Shown here piece by piece: positions 24,649 to 34,382 of a stretch of 64,000 bases of DNA (the first letter of the stretch is position 1; every line of letters begins with the position of its first letter). Under the pieces are notes generated by a model. The model searched no databases, was not told the DNA's origin, and saw only the letters and a list, made by a program, of their open reading frames with translations. Where the stretch lies: assembly GCF_022347565.1 (NCBI RefSeq), contig NZ_JAKRGH010000006.1, positions 1 to 64,000 on the forward strand, written 5' to 3'. A program made the translations under genes and the position numbers. Source of the DNA: Vibrio sp. Of7-15. GTDB taxonomy: Bacteria > Pseudomonadota > Gammaproteobacteria > Enterobacterales > Vibrionaceae.

Positions 24649-25679
24649 ACTAATACTCCTGCATCAGCAAAGGTAGACATGTTGGTATAAAAGTCACAGG
24701 CGGAACGGATAATAGGTAAAGCGAGTGCTGCACCTGTGCCTTCACCTAAACGCATGCCTAAATTAAGAATTGGGCGTGCGTTTAAATGTTCTAACACGAT
24801 ACTATGACCTGATTCTTCAGAGTGGTGACAGAAAAACATATAGTCACGACAATTCGGGTTTATTTTTGTTGCTATAAGCGCTGCAGCAGTAGAGATAAAA
24901 CCATCCACTAAAATCAGCATTTGGTTTTGAGCTGCATGCAGCATACCACCAACAATCTGAGCAATTTCAAAACCACCTAAATGAGCAAGAATGTTCATTG
25001 GGTTAGTGAGTTGCTCTGCATGTAGTTCAAGAGCTTGTGCTATTAACGCTTTTTTCTTTGCTAATTGTTCTTGAGTAATTCCTGTGCCTAAACCAACACA
25101 GTCGTCAGAAGGAATACCAAGAGAAGCGGCGGCAATAGCAGAAGCACTCGATGTATTTCCGATCCCCATTTCACCAAAAGCGACAAGGTTTGAGCCACTG
25201 ATATAGCAACGTTCAACAACACTCGCTCCATTGGAAAGTGATTGTTCTACTTGCTCTAGGCTCATTGCAGGGGCTTTTGTAAAGTCTTGAGTGCCACAAG
25301 AAATACGTTTATCGATAAGATCGGGGTGGTGAACGATTGGATTTTTAATTCCTGCATCAATAATGTAAAGATCTAAGCCATTAGTGCGACAGAAGCAGTT
25401 AATGGCAGCACCACCATTAAGAAAGTTCTTTACCATCTGAGTGGTCACAGCACTCGGTGCAATACTTACCCCTTGTTCTGCAATACCATGATCAGCAGCA
25501 AAGACCAGCATAGTTGGTTTTTTTACTGTAATCACTTCAGATTGCTGAATAAGTGCAATTTGTTTTGCGATCTCTTCCAGCTGGCCAAGGGAGCCTATTG
25601 GTTTTGTCTTAATATCAATGTGCTGTTGAATCTCACCAGCTCTTCGGCTATCTACGGCTGGTATTGTAAACATACTCAT
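24645..25679 (-). CDS. cobT: Nicotinate-nucleotide-dimethylbenzimidazole phosphoribosyltransferase
   Basis: Makes alpha-ribazole 5'-phosphate for the lower ligand of cobalamin. 344 aa; motifs include VFAADHGIAEQGVS, FLNGGAAINCFCR, GEMGIGNTSSASAI, and LGEGTGAALALP with the catalytic Glu near the C-terminus. It is the first gene of the operon. I looked for a cobalamin riboswitch in the 430 bp upstream and did not see a B12-box. Confidence 0.93.
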   Translation of the reverse strand: MSMFTIPAVDSRRAGEIQQHIDIKTKPIGSLGQLEEIAKQIALIQQSEVITVKKPTMLVFAADHGIAEQGVSIAPSAVTTQMVKNFLNGGAAINCFCRTNGLDLYIIDAGIKNPIVHHPDLIDKRISCGTQDFTKAPAMSLEQVEQSLSNGASVVERCYISGSNLVAFGEMGIGNTSSASAIAAASLGIPSDDCVGLGTGITQEQLAKKKALIAQALELHAEQLTNPMNILAHLGGFEIAQIVGGMLHAAQNQMLILVDGFISTAAALIATKINPNCRDYMFFCHHSEESGHSIVLEHLNARPILNLGMRLGEGTGAALALPIIRSACDFYTNMSTFADAGVLV

Positions 25680-26109
25680 GAAGTTCCACTTTTATAAGGC
25701 TGTTATGTGCTGACACCAAATACATATTAGAACTGACATTCTCCAAGAGTAACATGGAGGTGCATGTCATGGGTTATTCCGGCCATGAGTATGCTGTTCT
25801 TACTTTATTGACGTTGCGCAGATTTAAAATCAATCAAGGATTTTGCTCTACCAAGGCTATAACATCAAGTAATAACATCTCATTTTTCTATTCTGACGGT
25901 TATCTGGACAAAATACAGGCAACAATGTTCTCAAGAAGGAGTAAATGTGAATGAATGTTACTAAATTGAGATGGAACGCCGTTCGTGTTGCTGCTTATAA
26001 AATCTTGTAATTGGTTAAGATTTGCGGAGTTGGATGAATGGATGTTTAATTAGTAGTAATGGCGCAGACATGGTGATATTGCCTTTGCAACTTATTGATA
26101 GGTAAAGCT
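25680..26109. other. Gap between cobT and the phosphatase gene
   Basis: Divergent promoter region. A short frame at 25951-26010 (19 codons, starting MNVTKLRW) follows an AAGGAG site about 9 nt upstream. It could be a leader peptide of the phosphatase gene. A 66-codon frame ending at 25954 lacks a ribosome site. No riboswitch or hairpin terminator was recognised. Confidence 0.35.
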
Positions 26110-26655
26110 ATGATACGGATATATGAATGGCTATCAGAAACAATTTCCAAGGTTGGTAGAATGAAGCAGCACAAAAAAAGCATTCTTGTGGTTTGTATGG
26201 GTAATATTTGTCGTTCACCCACAGGTGAGGCGGTATTAAGAGCAAAGGCCGCACAGCAAGGATTAGATATTGTTGTGGATTCGGCTGGTACGATTGGTTT
26301 TCATAAAGGCAGTAAACCCGACCCGCGATCGAGTGCTGTAGCAGAGCAGCGAGGCTATAATTTTGATGGCATCCGATCTCGCCCCGTTGTTGCAGGAGAT
26401 TTTGAAAAATTTGATTTGATCCTGGCATCTGATAAAGCCAATTTAGCGGATTTATATGATGTTTGCCCGCAAGAGCATCAGAATAAATTAGCTTTATTTT
26501 TAAGCTTTTCTGATTCTGAATATGATGAGATCCCAGATCCTTATTACGGTGGCCCAAAAGGATTTGAGTTGGTGCTGGATTTGATTGAAGGGGCGAGTGA
26601 TAAGATTTTGGCTCTGCCGAGCTTAGCGAAAGAAAGTGTAGAAGAAGATAAATGA
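26110..26655 (+). CDS. Low-molecular-weight protein-tyrosine phosphatase
   Basis: The catalytic loop VCMGNICRSPTGE (C-x5-R-S/T) and the general acid DPYYGG near the C-terminus identify the family. Such enzymes oppose tyrosine kinases of the Wzc type or act in arsenate reduction; no kinase or capsule gene is visible here. ATG 26110 has AGG 7 nt upstream. ATG 26161 (MKQHKKSILVV) also has AAGG in front and would give a more usual size of 165 aa, so the start is open. It is monocistronic and ends at a strong terminator. Confidence 0.88.
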   Translation: MIRIYEWLSETISKVGRMKQHKKSILVVCMGNICRSPTGEAVLRAKAAQQGLDIVVDSAGTIGFHKGSKPDPRSSAVAEQRGYNFDGIRSRPVVAGDFEKFDLILASDKANLADLYDVCPQEHQNKLALFLSFSDSEYDEIPDPYYGGPKGFELVLDLIEGASDKILALPSLAKESVEEDK

Positions 26656-26673
26656 CTCATTTGATTTAAATAC

Positions 26674-26704
26674 AAAAAAGCCCAGTGTTGTACTGGGCTT
26701 TTTT
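26674..26704. terminator. Bidirectional intrinsic terminator
   Basis: AAAAAAGCCCAGT pairs with ACTGGGCTTTTTT over 5 nt, between the convergent phosphatase and SulP genes. Confidence 0.9.
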
Positions 26705-26729
26705 ATGTTGGGGAATAATGTAGTGAAGA

Positions 26730-28286
26730 TTAGTACAAAGTGTTTGTTGCGACTTTGTAAGTTGGATCTTCTTTTACATTGATTTCAACTAAGCTACCTG
26801 CTTTATGCAGTAGAGCGTGGCAGTCTTGGCTTAGGTGACGTAAGTGCAATGTTTTACCTTGGCTTGAGTAACGTTCAGCAAGAGTATCAATCGCTTCGAT
26901 TGCTGAATGATCAGCAACACGTGATTTTGCAAAATCAACAATGACGTCTTGTGGGTCATTTTGTGTATCGAATAGTTCTAAGAAGTTAGCTACAGAACCA
27001 AAGAAGATCGGGCCATTCACTTCATAAACTTTAGAGCCTTCTTCATTGATGTGATCATCAGCAAAGATATGTTTTGCGTGTTCCCATGCAAAGATAAGTG
27101 CAGATACGATAACACCTACAGCTACGGCGATGGCAAGATCGGTCAGTACAGTCACTACGGTAACCAGTACAATCACGAAGAAATCTTGCTTTGGTACACG
27201 GCGTGCTAGTTTGAAGGTTGCCCATTCAAAGGTACCGATAACGACCATGAACATAACACCAACAAGTGCCGCTAGTGGGATCATTTCGATCATGGAAGAC
27301 GCAAATAAAATGAAACCAAGTAGGGCCAGTGCAGCCGTAATACCGGATAAGCGACCACGGCCACCTGAGTTTACGTTGATCATTGACTGACCAATCATGG
27401 CACAACCACCCATCGCTCCGAATACTGAACAAGTAATGTTTGCCATGCCTTGACCAACACACTCACGGTTACTGTGACCACGAGTAGACGTCATTTCATC
27501 TAAAACAGTTAAAGTTAGTAGTGACTCAATTAAACCAATCGCAGCAAGGATAAGAGCGTAAGGCAAGATAATGCTCAGCGTTTCTAGGTTAAACGGTACC
27601 TCTGGGAACGCAAAAGTCGGTAGGCTACCAGCCAGAGTCGCTGTTTCATCGCCACTCATGGTACGTAGGAAATCGACAACCGTATTGGTGTCTAAGCCAC
27701 ACACGTGAACGATAGCGGTGACACTAACGATGGCAACCAATGATGATGGTACCGCAGTAGTTAGTTTTGGTAAGAAATGGATGATTGCCATAGTAAGGGC
27801 AACTAACCCCAGCATTAGCATCATAGCATTATTGTCTAACCATACTAGGTTGCCTGCTGCATCTGGAGTTTTAAATTGGCCAAGTTGAGCTAAGAAAATA
27901 ACAATCGCAAGGCCATTAACAAAGCCGATCATAACAGGGTGGGGAACCATGCGAATGAATTTTCCAAGCCTGAATATACCAGCGGCGACTTGGAAAAGGC
28001 CGGCTAGTAAAATCGCAGCAAATAGGTATTGAATCCCATGAGTAGCAACAAGGCTTACCATTACCACTGCCATTGCGCCTGTCGCACCAGAGATCATACC
28101 TGGACGGCCACCAAAAATTGAGGTGATTAGGCCAACAATAAAGGCAGCGTATAAACCTACCATTGGATCAACGCCTGCCACAAAAGCGAAAGCAACAGCT
28201 TCTGGAACAAGTGCAAGAGCAACCGTTAAACCTGACAGAATGTCATTTTTAACAGAGTGATTGGAAAATTTCGGGAATTCAAACAT
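26730..28286 (-). CDS. SulP-family anion transporter with STAS domain
   Basis: 518 aa. The N-terminal transport domain begins [20 protein letters not shown], the SLC26/SulP signature, with about 10-12 hydrophobic spans. The C-terminal STAS domain starts near [15 protein letters not shown] (about 410) and includes [19 protein letters not shown]. The substrate may be bicarbonate, sulfate or a dicarboxylate; Vibrio members are often labelled BicA-like, but this cannot be decided by sequence. The gene stands alone between terminators. Confidence 0.88.
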   Translation of the reverse strand: MFEFPKFSNHSVKNDILSGLTVALALVPEAVAFAFVAGVDPMVGLYAAFIVGLITSIFGGRPGMISGATGAMAVVMVSLVATHGIQYLFAAILLAGLFQVAAGIFRLGKFIRMVPHPVMIGFVNGLAIVIFLAQLGQFKTPDAAGNLVWLDNNAMMLMLGLVALTMAIIHFLPKLTTAVPSSLVAIVSVTAIVHVCGLDTNTVVDFLRTMSGDETATLAGSLPTFAFPEVPFNLETLSIILPYALILAAIGLIESLLTLTVLDEMTSTRGHSNRECVGQGMANITCSVFGAMGGCAMIGQSMINVNSGGRGRLSGITAALALLGFILFASSMIEMIPLAALVGVMFMVVIGTFEWATFKLARRVPKQDFFVIVLVTVVTVLTDLAIAVAVGVIVSALIFAWEHAKHIFADDHINEEGSKVYEVNGPIFFGSVANFLELFDTQNDPQDVIVDFAKSRVADHSAIEAIDTLAERYSSQGKTLHLRHLSQDCHALLHKAGSLVEINVKEDPTYKVATNTLY

Positions 28287-28420
28287 TTGGTTAAGTTATC
28301 TTCTTTTTTGGTTGTTTTTCAGGCATGCGGAGCCGCGAATCCTACAGAAATCTGTGATTAACTTCAACTTAATCATTTATGTATAGACGATAAATATAAA
28401 AATTGGATTATAGCGGCATA

Positions 28421-28448
28421 AAAAAAGCCATGCTTTCACATGGCTTTT
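28421..28448 (-). terminator. Intrinsic terminator after rne
   Basis: AAAAAAGCCATG pairs with CATGGCTTTT over 6 nt. On the minus strand a T6 run follows, 27 bp after the rne stop. Confidence 0.88.
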
Positions 28449-28474
28449 ATTTTATGTTTATCTAAAACATGCTG

Positions 28475-31459
28475 TTATGAGTAACTCGCAGGTTTTGTCA
28501 TAGGTGACTGAGCCTGACGTGTTGCTACTAAACTACCCGCTTGACGTGGAGTGAAGCGCTCTTCGCGGAAAGCTGCTGCAACAATTTTAATCTCGGCCAA
28601 CTTTTGTGTACCAGGCGCTTTAGCCATTGGTGCTGTAACATGAGCTTTATACACAGGAGCCGGTTTCACTTCTGCTGCTTCAACTGGAGTTGTTGCTACT
28701 TCTTTTTCAGCTTTCTCAGTATTTACTTCAGTAGTAGTTTCAGCTTTTGGCTCTGCAACTACTTCTTCCGTTACTGCTGCTTCTACTACGGTTACTTCAG
28801 TGTCTACTGGAGCGTCTTCTGTTTCCGTTGCGATAGGCGCTTCTTCAGTTGCAGGTGTTACTGTTGCAACTTCTTCTAACTTCTCTACTTCAGCTGGAGC
28901 AGTGTATGGAAGAAGTACTTTACCCATTGCTAGTTCAGGGCATGCAACACCACCAACGTTTGGTCTTACTACTGCTACTTCTTCAATTACTGCCACTTCA
29001 GCTGTTGTTGCCACTTCTTGTTCTTTTTGAACTGAAGTTGCTTTAACTGTTGGTTTGAAGTTAGGCCATACTTTACCCATTGCCATTTCAGGAGAGGCTA
29101 CGCCTGAACTTAATTTAGCTGGGTTAACAGCTGGCTTGTAGTCACGACCACGACGGCGGCGTTGACCACTTGCACGAAGGTGACGAGGAGAACGGCGGTT
29201 GCGACGTTGACCTTCTTGACGCTCTTGTTTTGGCTCTTTGGCTTCTTGCGCTGCTTTTGGAGCTTCTACATTCGCTTCAACTTGAGTATCTACAACGGTA
29301 TCTTCTTGGTTTGCTTGTGTAATACGAACTTTTTTCTGAAGTTGACGACGTTGACGACGCTCTTTTACTTTCGGAGCTTGTTCTTGACGTTTTTCAGATA
29401 CAGTTTCTGTATTTTGTTGTGCTTCAGCGGCTAATTGCTGACCTTGTTCAACAATCTTACGTTGCGCTTTGGTTTGCTGTTTTTCTTGCTTCTCTTGTTT
29501 CGCTTTCTCAGGGCGTTGACGCTCTTCCTGACGCGCTTTCTTCTCTGTGTTTCGTGCCGGTTTTTCAGTGCGTTCACCACGCTCGTTACCAGATTGGTTG
29601 CGGCGATTCTTACGTTGAACATCACGGTCACGGTTTGAGTTACGACGGCGATTCTGAGTCTGCTCTTGCTTCGCTTCTTTCTTCGGCTGCTCTTCTGGCT
29701 GTTGTTCTTCTGTTAGCTGAGAGCTACCAAAGAAGAATGTACCAAGTGCTTTGAAAATACGGCCGACGATACCAGTGTTTGCCTCTGTTTCTGATGCTGG
29801 CTCAGAAGCTTTCTTCGCTGGTGCTGACTTTTCTTTCTTAGCTGGAGCTGATTGATTTGGTGTTGCAAACCCGTGCAGAGCTGGCTCTTCACGTTTTCTC
29901 TTCACTGTTTCTGTCGTGATGGATTCTTCAGCTTCTTTTAGTGCTTCTAATTTCTTAGGCAGCAAGTAAGAAAGGATGTTGTCTTCATCACCGTCACGTA
30001 CGCGAACCACCTCAAAGTGTGGAGTTTCCATGTCAGAATTTGGAACAATGGTAACACGTACATTGTGATATTTTTCAATGTGTTGTACAGACTTACGCTT
30101 CTCATTAAGAAGGTAAGAAGCAATTGGTACTGGCACAATCGCAAGTACTTGAGAGCTATTATCTTTTAGTGATTCTTCTTCAATTAGACGAAGTACAGAC
30201 AGAGCTAGAGATTCGTTATCACGAACAACACCAGTACCTGTACAACGAGGACAAATATGGTGGCTCGCTTCTGCAAGAGAAGGGCTCAAACGCTGGCGAG
30301 ACATTTCCAATAGGCCAAAGCGTGAAATTCGACCAATTTGTACACGAGCGCGGTCCATACGAACAGCTTCGCGTAAGCGATTTTCAACTTCACGTTGGTG
30401 ACGGATTGGCGTCATGTCGATGAAATCGATAACAACAAGACCACCTAAGTCACGAAGGCGCAATTGACGAGCAATTTCGTCGGCAGCTTCAAGGTTTGTG
30501 TTCAGTGCTGTTTCTTCAATATCACTGCCTTTTGTTGCACGAGCAGAGTTAATATCAATAGACGTTAGTGCTTCTGTCGGGTCAATAACAATTGAGCCAC
30601 CAGAAGGTAAGCGTACTTCACGCTCAAATGCAGATTCAATTTGGCTCTCAATTTGGTAGTGGCTAAAAAGTGGCACTTCGCCTTCGTAGTGTTTAACACG
30701 AGAGATAAAATCTGGACGAATAAGTTTAATGTGTTCTTTTGCACGTTCGAAAATAGTCGTGCTATCAATTAAAATCTCACCAATATCGCGGCGTAAATAA
30801 TCACGAATCGCACGAACAATAACATTACTTTCTTGGTGGATTAGGAATGGAGCAGGGTTTGATTCAGAAGCTTCTTTAACCGCATTCCAGTGGTTAAGCA
30901 GAACGTTTAAATCCCACTCTAGCTCTTCAGCAGATTTACCAACACCAGCAGTACGAACAATCAGTCCCATACCTTGTGGTAATTCTAAAGTACTTAATGC
31001 CGCTTTTAATTGAGTTCGTTCGTCACCTTCGATACGGCGAGAGATACCGCCCGCACGAGGGTTGTTTGGCATTAAAACTAAGTAGCTACCAGCCAGAGAA
31101 ATAAACGTTGTAAGAGCAGCACCTTTGCTACCACGCTCTTCTTTTTCAACTTGAACGATAACTTCTTGGCCTTCTTTTACCACATCTTTGATGCTTGGGC
31201 GGCCTTTGTATGTGTAACCTTCTGGGAAGTAGTCGCGAGCAATTTCTTTAAGAGGTAGGAAACCATGTCGTTCGGCTCCGTAATCGACAAAAGCTGCTTC
31301 CAAGCTTGGCTCGACACGAGTGATACGTCCTTTATAAATATTTGCTTTTTTAGATTCGTGGCCTGGGCTTTCGATATCTAGATCGAATAGGCGCTGGCCA
31401 TCAACTAATGCGACGCGCAACTCTTCCTTCTGAGTTGCGTTAATCAACATTCTTTTCAT
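28475..31459 (-). CDS. rne: Ribonuclease E
   Basis: Essential endonuclease and scaffold of the RNA degradosome. The first 520 residues are the catalytic half: S1 domain (about 37-125), 5'-sensor region, and DNase I-like domain with the Mg-binding Asp in IDINSA and in VVIDFIDM. The Zn-link CPRCTGTG is present. The second half is low-complexity: an ALGTFFFGS-type amphipathic membrane helix (about 570), Arg-rich RNA-binding stretches, Glu/Ala/Val-rich spacers, and two copies of a PE(M/L)AMGKV motif. The C-terminal [10 protein letters not shown] resembles the PNPase-binding tail. The 994-aa length is typical of gamma-proteobacteria. A long leader allows autoregulation. Confidence 0.97.
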   Translation of the reverse strand: MKRMLINATQKEELRVALVDGQRLFDLDIESPGHESKKANIYKGRITRVEPSLEAAFVDYGAERHGFLPLKEIARDYFPEGYTYKGRPSIKDVVKEGQEVIVQVEKEERGSKGAALTTFISLAGSYLVLMPNNPRAGGISRRIEGDERTQLKAALSTLELPQGMGLIVRTAGVGKSAEELEWDLNVLLNHWNAVKEASESNPAPFLIHQESNVIVRAIRDYLRRDIGEILIDSTTIFERAKEHIKLIRPDFISRVKHYEGEVPLFSHYQIESQIESAFEREVRLPSGGSIVIDPTEALTSIDINSARATKGSDIEETALNTNLEAADEIARQLRLRDLGGLVVIDFIDMTPIRHQREVENRLREAVRMDRARVQIGRISRFGLLEMSRQRLSPSLAEASHHICPRCTGTGVVRDNESLALSVLRLIEEESLKDNSSQVLAIVPVPIASYLLNEKRKSVQHIEKYHNVRVTIVPNSDMETPHFEVVRVRDGDEDNILSYLLPKKLEALKEAEESITTETVKRKREEPALHGFATPNQSAPAKKEKSAPAKKASEPASETEANTGIVGRIFKALGTFFFGSSQLTEEQQPEEQPKKEAKQEQTQNRRRNSNRDRDVQRKNRRNQSGNERGERTEKPARNTEKKARQEERQRPEKAKQEKQEKQQTKAQRKIVEQGQQLAAEAQQNTETVSEKRQEQAPKVKERRQRRQLQKKVRITQANQEDTVVDTQVEANVEAPKAAQEAKEPKQERQEGQRRNRRSPRHLRASGQRRRRGRDYKPAVNPAKLSSGVASPEMAMGKVWPNFKPTVKATSVQKEQEVATTAEVAVIEEVAVVRPNVGGVACPELAMGKVLLPYTAPAEVEKLEEVATVTPATEEAPIATETEDAPVDTEVTVVEAAVTEEVVAEPKAETTTEVNTEKAEKEVATTPVEAAEVKPAPVYKAHVTAPMAKAPGTQKLAEIKIVAAAFREERFTPRQAGSLVATRQAQSPMTKPASYS

Positions 31460-31815
31460 TTGTGATTACTCATTTTTATATTGTAGTTATTACTTGCTTG
31501 CCAAATCTTATTATTGACGGTGCCAGATCCCAAGGCTGATAACAGTGCAGCCTCACGGCTGGAATTTCAGGGATGCGCTTAGGGCACACACATCAACAAA
31601 ATCTAAAATAAAATTGCTGATCCACCTCAAAACTAAGGCGGGCGTCTCCAATACATCAACAAAAAGATGACTGGTAAGACAAGTAAAAAAGGCCCAGTGT
31701 CTTAAACGTCTTACGCCAACTGCAGCGTCTAAGTCATCGGGTTGTCTGTTTTTTGTTCGTTTTGGCGATAGTTTATTCACTATACACAAAAAGTAAGCTT
31801 AAAAGCCTATTTCAG
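31460..31815 (-). ncRNA. rne 5' leader, likely autoregulatory (rne5-like)
   Basis: From the predicted start site near 31815 to the rne ATG is about 355 nt, close to the 361-nt E. coli leader that RNase E itself cleaves. A hairpin AGGCTG / CAGCCT with a 9-nt loop lies at 31533-31553, a candidate for the conserved regulatory stem. A 78-codon frame in this stretch is not considered real. Confidence 0.6.
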
Positions 31816-31821
31816 GGTGCA

Positions 31822-31850
31822 ACTATAGCAGGGTGACTTTTTTGCGGCAA
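31822..31850 (-). promoter_or_regulatory. Candidate sigma-70 promoter of rne
   Basis: On the minus strand TTGCCG and TATAGT are separated by 17 bp. A second TATAGT lies further down at 31779-31784 with a weaker -35. Confidence 0.55.
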
Positions 31851-31917
31851 TCTGCTTTATCAGTAAAGCGGTAAAAGCTCTTCATTTATGGGGAGTAGTC
31901 TGCAAACCCATGGTAGA

Positions 31918-32874
31918 ATGAAAATTATGAACGATGACAAACCAAAAGTGCAATTCATCGAAATTGACGATGATTTTGCAGGGCAGCGGATTGATAACTT
32001 TCTCCGTGCTCGATTAAAAAATGTACCAAAAAGTATGGTTTACCGTATTCTTCGTAAAGGAGAAGTCCGTGTAAATAAAAAACGTATTAAACCTGAATAT
32101 AAATTGCAAGGTGGCGACCTGGTTCGTGTACCACCCGTGCGAGTTCCTGAGTCTGATCAAGAAGCATTACCGAGTACAAAATTGGATAAAGTTGCTGAAT
32201 TAGAGTCGTGCATCATTTATGAAGATGATCACATGCTTATTCTCAATAAGCCTTCCGGTACAGCCGTTCACGGTGGTAGTGGGTTGAAGTTTGGTGCTAT
32301 TGAAGGTCTACGTGCGTTACGGTCTGATGCGAAATACTTAGAGCTGGTGCACCGTATTGATAGAGATACATCAGGTATTCTGTTGATTGCCAAAAAACGT
32401 TCGGCGCTACGTCGTTTGCAAGAGCAATTTAGAACCAAAACCGTACAAAAATACTATTTTGCGTTGGTAATGGGTGAGTGGAAATCAAGTTGTAAAGTGG
32501 TAAATGCGCCATTACTGAAAAATGAAGTTAACAGCATTGTTCGTGTTAATCCACAAGGGAAGCCTTCCGAAACACGTTTTAAAGTTTTAGAGCGTTTTTC
32601 TCAGGCAACGTTAATCCAAGCGAGTCCGATCACGGGACGAACTCACCAAATTCGTGTTCATACTCAATACACGGGTCACCCAATTGCGTGGGATGATCGT
32701 TATGGTGATCGACGATTTGATGCTCATACAGGGAAGGTCGGGTTAAACCGTTTGTTCTTGCATGCGGCGAATATTCGTTTTACGCACCCAGGTACAGAAG
32801 AACTGATGACAATTGATGCGCCTATGGGAGAGCAGCTAGAGTCGGTAATCAAAAAGCTGAGAAACCAGAGCTGA
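31918..32874 (+). CDS. rluC: 23S rRNA pseudouridine synthase RluC
   Basis: Makes pseudouridines 955, 2504 and 2580 in 23S rRNA. N-terminal S4 domain (AGQRIDNFLRARLKNVPKSM, RKGEVRVNKKRIKPEYKL). The catalytic block HRIDRDTSGILLIAKK carries the Asp, and TGRTHQIRVHTQ is the closing motif. It aligns to E. coli RluC throughout. A start at 31918 (MKIMNDDKP) or 31927 fits the family; the longer frame from 31888 adds residues not found in homologues. It is divergent from rne, as in enterics. Confidence 0.95.
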   Translation: MKIMNDDKPKVQFIEIDDDFAGQRIDNFLRARLKNVPKSMVYRILRKGEVRVNKKRIKPEYKLQGGDLVRVPPVRVPESDQEALPSTKLDKVAELESCIIYEDDHMLILNKPSGTAVHGGSGLKFGAIEGLRALRSDAKYLELVHRIDRDTSGILLIAKKRSALRRLQEQFRTKTVQKYYFALVMGEWKSSCKVVNAPLLKNEVNSIVRVNPQGKPSETRFKVLERFSQATLIQASPITGRTHQIRVHTQYTGHPIAWDDRYGDRRFDAHTGKVGLNRLFLHAANIRFTHPGTEELMTIDAPMGEQLESVIKKLRNQS

Positions 32875-32904
32875 TTGCTTTTGTTGCAAAAAATAAAAAA
32901 ACAT

Positions 32905-32932
32905 AAAAAGCGAGTTGTGTAGCTCGCTTTTT
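32905..32932. terminator. Bidirectional intrinsic terminator
   Basis: AAAAAGCGAG pairs with CTCGCTTTTT, between convergent rluC and the maf-type gene. Confidence 0.88.
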
Positions 32933-32948
32933 ATTTACTTATCTTAAA

Positions 32949-33533
32949 CTACTTTAAGATTGAGTAGTTTTCTGTTTCAAGCATATCAATGAGAGATATG
33001 AGAGGAAGCCCAATTAGTGTGTTGGGATCTTTTCCTTCTAATCTGTCAAATAATGCGATGCCAAGGCCTTCACTTTTAAAGCTGCCAGCGCAGTTAAGTG
33101 GCTGTTCTTTTTCTATGTAGTTTTCGATTTGCAGCGGAGTCAGCTCACGAAAGTGGACTTTGAAAACTTCACATATAGTTTGTGCGGTGTTTGATGTGTT
33201 GTTGTAGAGGGAGAGCCCAGTATAAAAAGAGACACATTGGCCGCTAGCTTGGCTTAATTGTTCAATGGCTTTTTCTTTTGTGTGTGGTTTACCAACAATT
33301 TTTTCGTTGATTACGCAGACTTGATCGGATCCAATGATCAAGCTGTTAGGGGGGAGATCATTGCAGGATCTCGCTTTTTTTTCCGCTAAACGTTTCACTA
33401 GATCCATCGCGGGCTCATTATCAAATGGGGTTTCATCGCAATTGGGTGAAACACAGATGAAAGGGATCTGCAGTTTTTCTAAAATAGATCGTCGGAATGG
33501 GGAGGTTGAGGCCAGCACGATCGTAGGTTTCAT
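32949..33533 (-). CDS. yceF: Maf-family nucleotide pyrophosphatase (YceF type)
   Basis: House-cleaning enzyme; the YceF subgroup hydrolyses 7-methyl-GTP. 194 aa with LASTSPFRRSILEKL at the N-terminus, ETPFDNEPA, IGSDQVC with the catalytic Asp, VGKPHTKEKA, and NCAGSFKSEGLGIAL. Context supports YceF: it lies between rluC and yceD, as in E. coli. It is transcribed away from yceD with 135 bp between the starts. Confidence 0.93.
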   Translation of the reverse strand: MKPTIVLASTSPFRRSILEKLQIPFICVSPNCDETPFDNEPAMDLVKRLAEKKARSCNDLPPNSLIIGSDQVCVINEKIVGKPHTKEKAIEQLSQASGQCVSFYTGLSLYNNTSNTAQTICEVFKVHFRELTPLQIENYIEKEQPLNCAGSFKSEGLGIALFDRLEGKDPNTLIGLPLISLIDMLETENYSILK

Positions 33534-33630
33534 AATTCGCTCACTGTTAAAAATATTTTATGTGATTATTGATATCTTGAGCGGAATAGCAACGAATACT
33601 AAAAAAGCATAAGAATTTGTGCCTTTTCCT

Positions 33631-33659
33631 TTGACTCTAAGGCATTAGAAAGATAACAT
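33631..33659 (+). promoter_or_regulatory. Sigma-70 promoter of yceD-rpmF
   Basis: TTGACT, a 17-bp spacer, then TAACAT: a near-ideal promoter. The -10 ends only 9 bp before the yceD ATG, so the transcript would start at or within a few bases of the start codon. Confidence 0.7.
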
Positions 33660-33668
33660 GCGCGCCCT

Positions 33669-34187
33669 ATGCAAAAGGTAAAATTACCGCGAACGGTCGA
33701 TCCAGCTCGTGCCGCTCAAAAGAGACTTGATTACGATGGTATCATCCAGTCGAGCCTTTTAAAGCGACTAGCAGAATCCACCGAAGGCGTAAATAGTGAT
33801 GCTGAAGTCACATTATCATTCAAGGTTGATGAACAGCGACTCATCGTTATCTCTGGTAAAGCTAACGTAAACGTGTCGTTGGAGTGTCAGCGCTGTAATG
33901 AGAACTATACTCAAGAGTTCAATATTTCATTCGCTTATACGCCATTTTATAATGACGAAAAAGCAGAAGGAGTACCAGAAGAGTACGACTTCGTAGAATT
34001 GAATGAATTTGGCGAGTTAGATCTTATTGAGCTTATCGAAGATGAGTTCATGTTAGCACTGCCTCAAGTTGCCATGCATGATGAAGTTGATTGTCAGGTA
34101 GATTCAAACAATTTGGTATTTGGTGAAATTCCTGAAGAGGAAGAGAAACCGAATCCATTCGATGTTTTAAAAAATTTAAAACAGTAA
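33669..34187 (+). CDS. yceD: YceD, 23S rRNA accumulation protein (DUF177)
   Basis: 172 aa, starting MQKVKLPRTVDPARAAQKRL exactly like its E. coli homologue, so the ATG is secure. It contains the CQRC motif (residues about 76-79), EYDFVELNEFGELDL and the C-terminal FGEIPEEEEKPNPFDVL. It is needed for normal 23S rRNA levels and is co-transcribed with rpmF 15 bp downstream. No ribosome site precedes the start. Confidence 0.95.
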   Translation: MQKVKLPRTVDPARAAQKRLDYDGIIQSSLLKRLAESTEGVNSDAEVTLSFKVDEQRLIVISGKANVNVSLECQRCNENYTQEFNISFAYTPFYNDEKAEGVPEEYDFVELNEFGELDLIELIEDEFMLALPQVAMHDEVDCQVDSNNLVFGEIPEEEEKPNPFDVLKNLKQ

Positions 34188-34202
34188 CAAGGAGTAGGGT
34201 CA

Positions 34203-34373
34203 ATGGCCGTACAAAAAAGCAAAAAATCACGTTCAATGCGTGGCATGCGTCGTTCACACGATGCGTTGACTACTAAAGCATTATCAGTAGATTCAACTAG
34301 TGGCGAAACTCACCTACGTCACCACGTTACAGCTGACGGTTTCTACCGTGGCCGCAAGGTAATCAACAAATAA
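34203..34373 (+). CDS. rpmF: 50S ribosomal protein L32
   Basis: 56 aa, [20 protein letters not shown] at the N-terminus and [11 protein letters not shown] at the end, a full match to bacterial L32. AAGGAG lies 7 nt before the ATG. It has the zinc-free form, without the CxxC pairs. It sits between yceD and plsX, the conserved order. Confidence 0.98.
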   Translation: MAVQKSKKSRSMRGMRRSHDALTTKALSVDSTSGETHLRHHVTADGFYRGRKVINK

Positions 34374-34382
34374 GGTTGAACC

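Noticed and set aside
25754-25954. 66-codon frame in the cobT-phosphatase gap
   Set aside because: No ribosome site, unremarkable composition, and no recognisable homology.
24645-26109. Cobalamin riboswitch upstream of cobT
   Set aside because: No B12-box or matching stem arrangement seen by eye in the leader.
29419-29754. Frames opposite to the RNase E C-terminal half
   Set aside because: By-products of the biased Glu/Arg/Gln/Ala codon use of the scaffold region.
31553-31789. 78-codon minus-strand frame in the rne leader
   Set aside because: Lies in a region expected to be structured untranslated RNA, no ribosome site, no similarity recognised.
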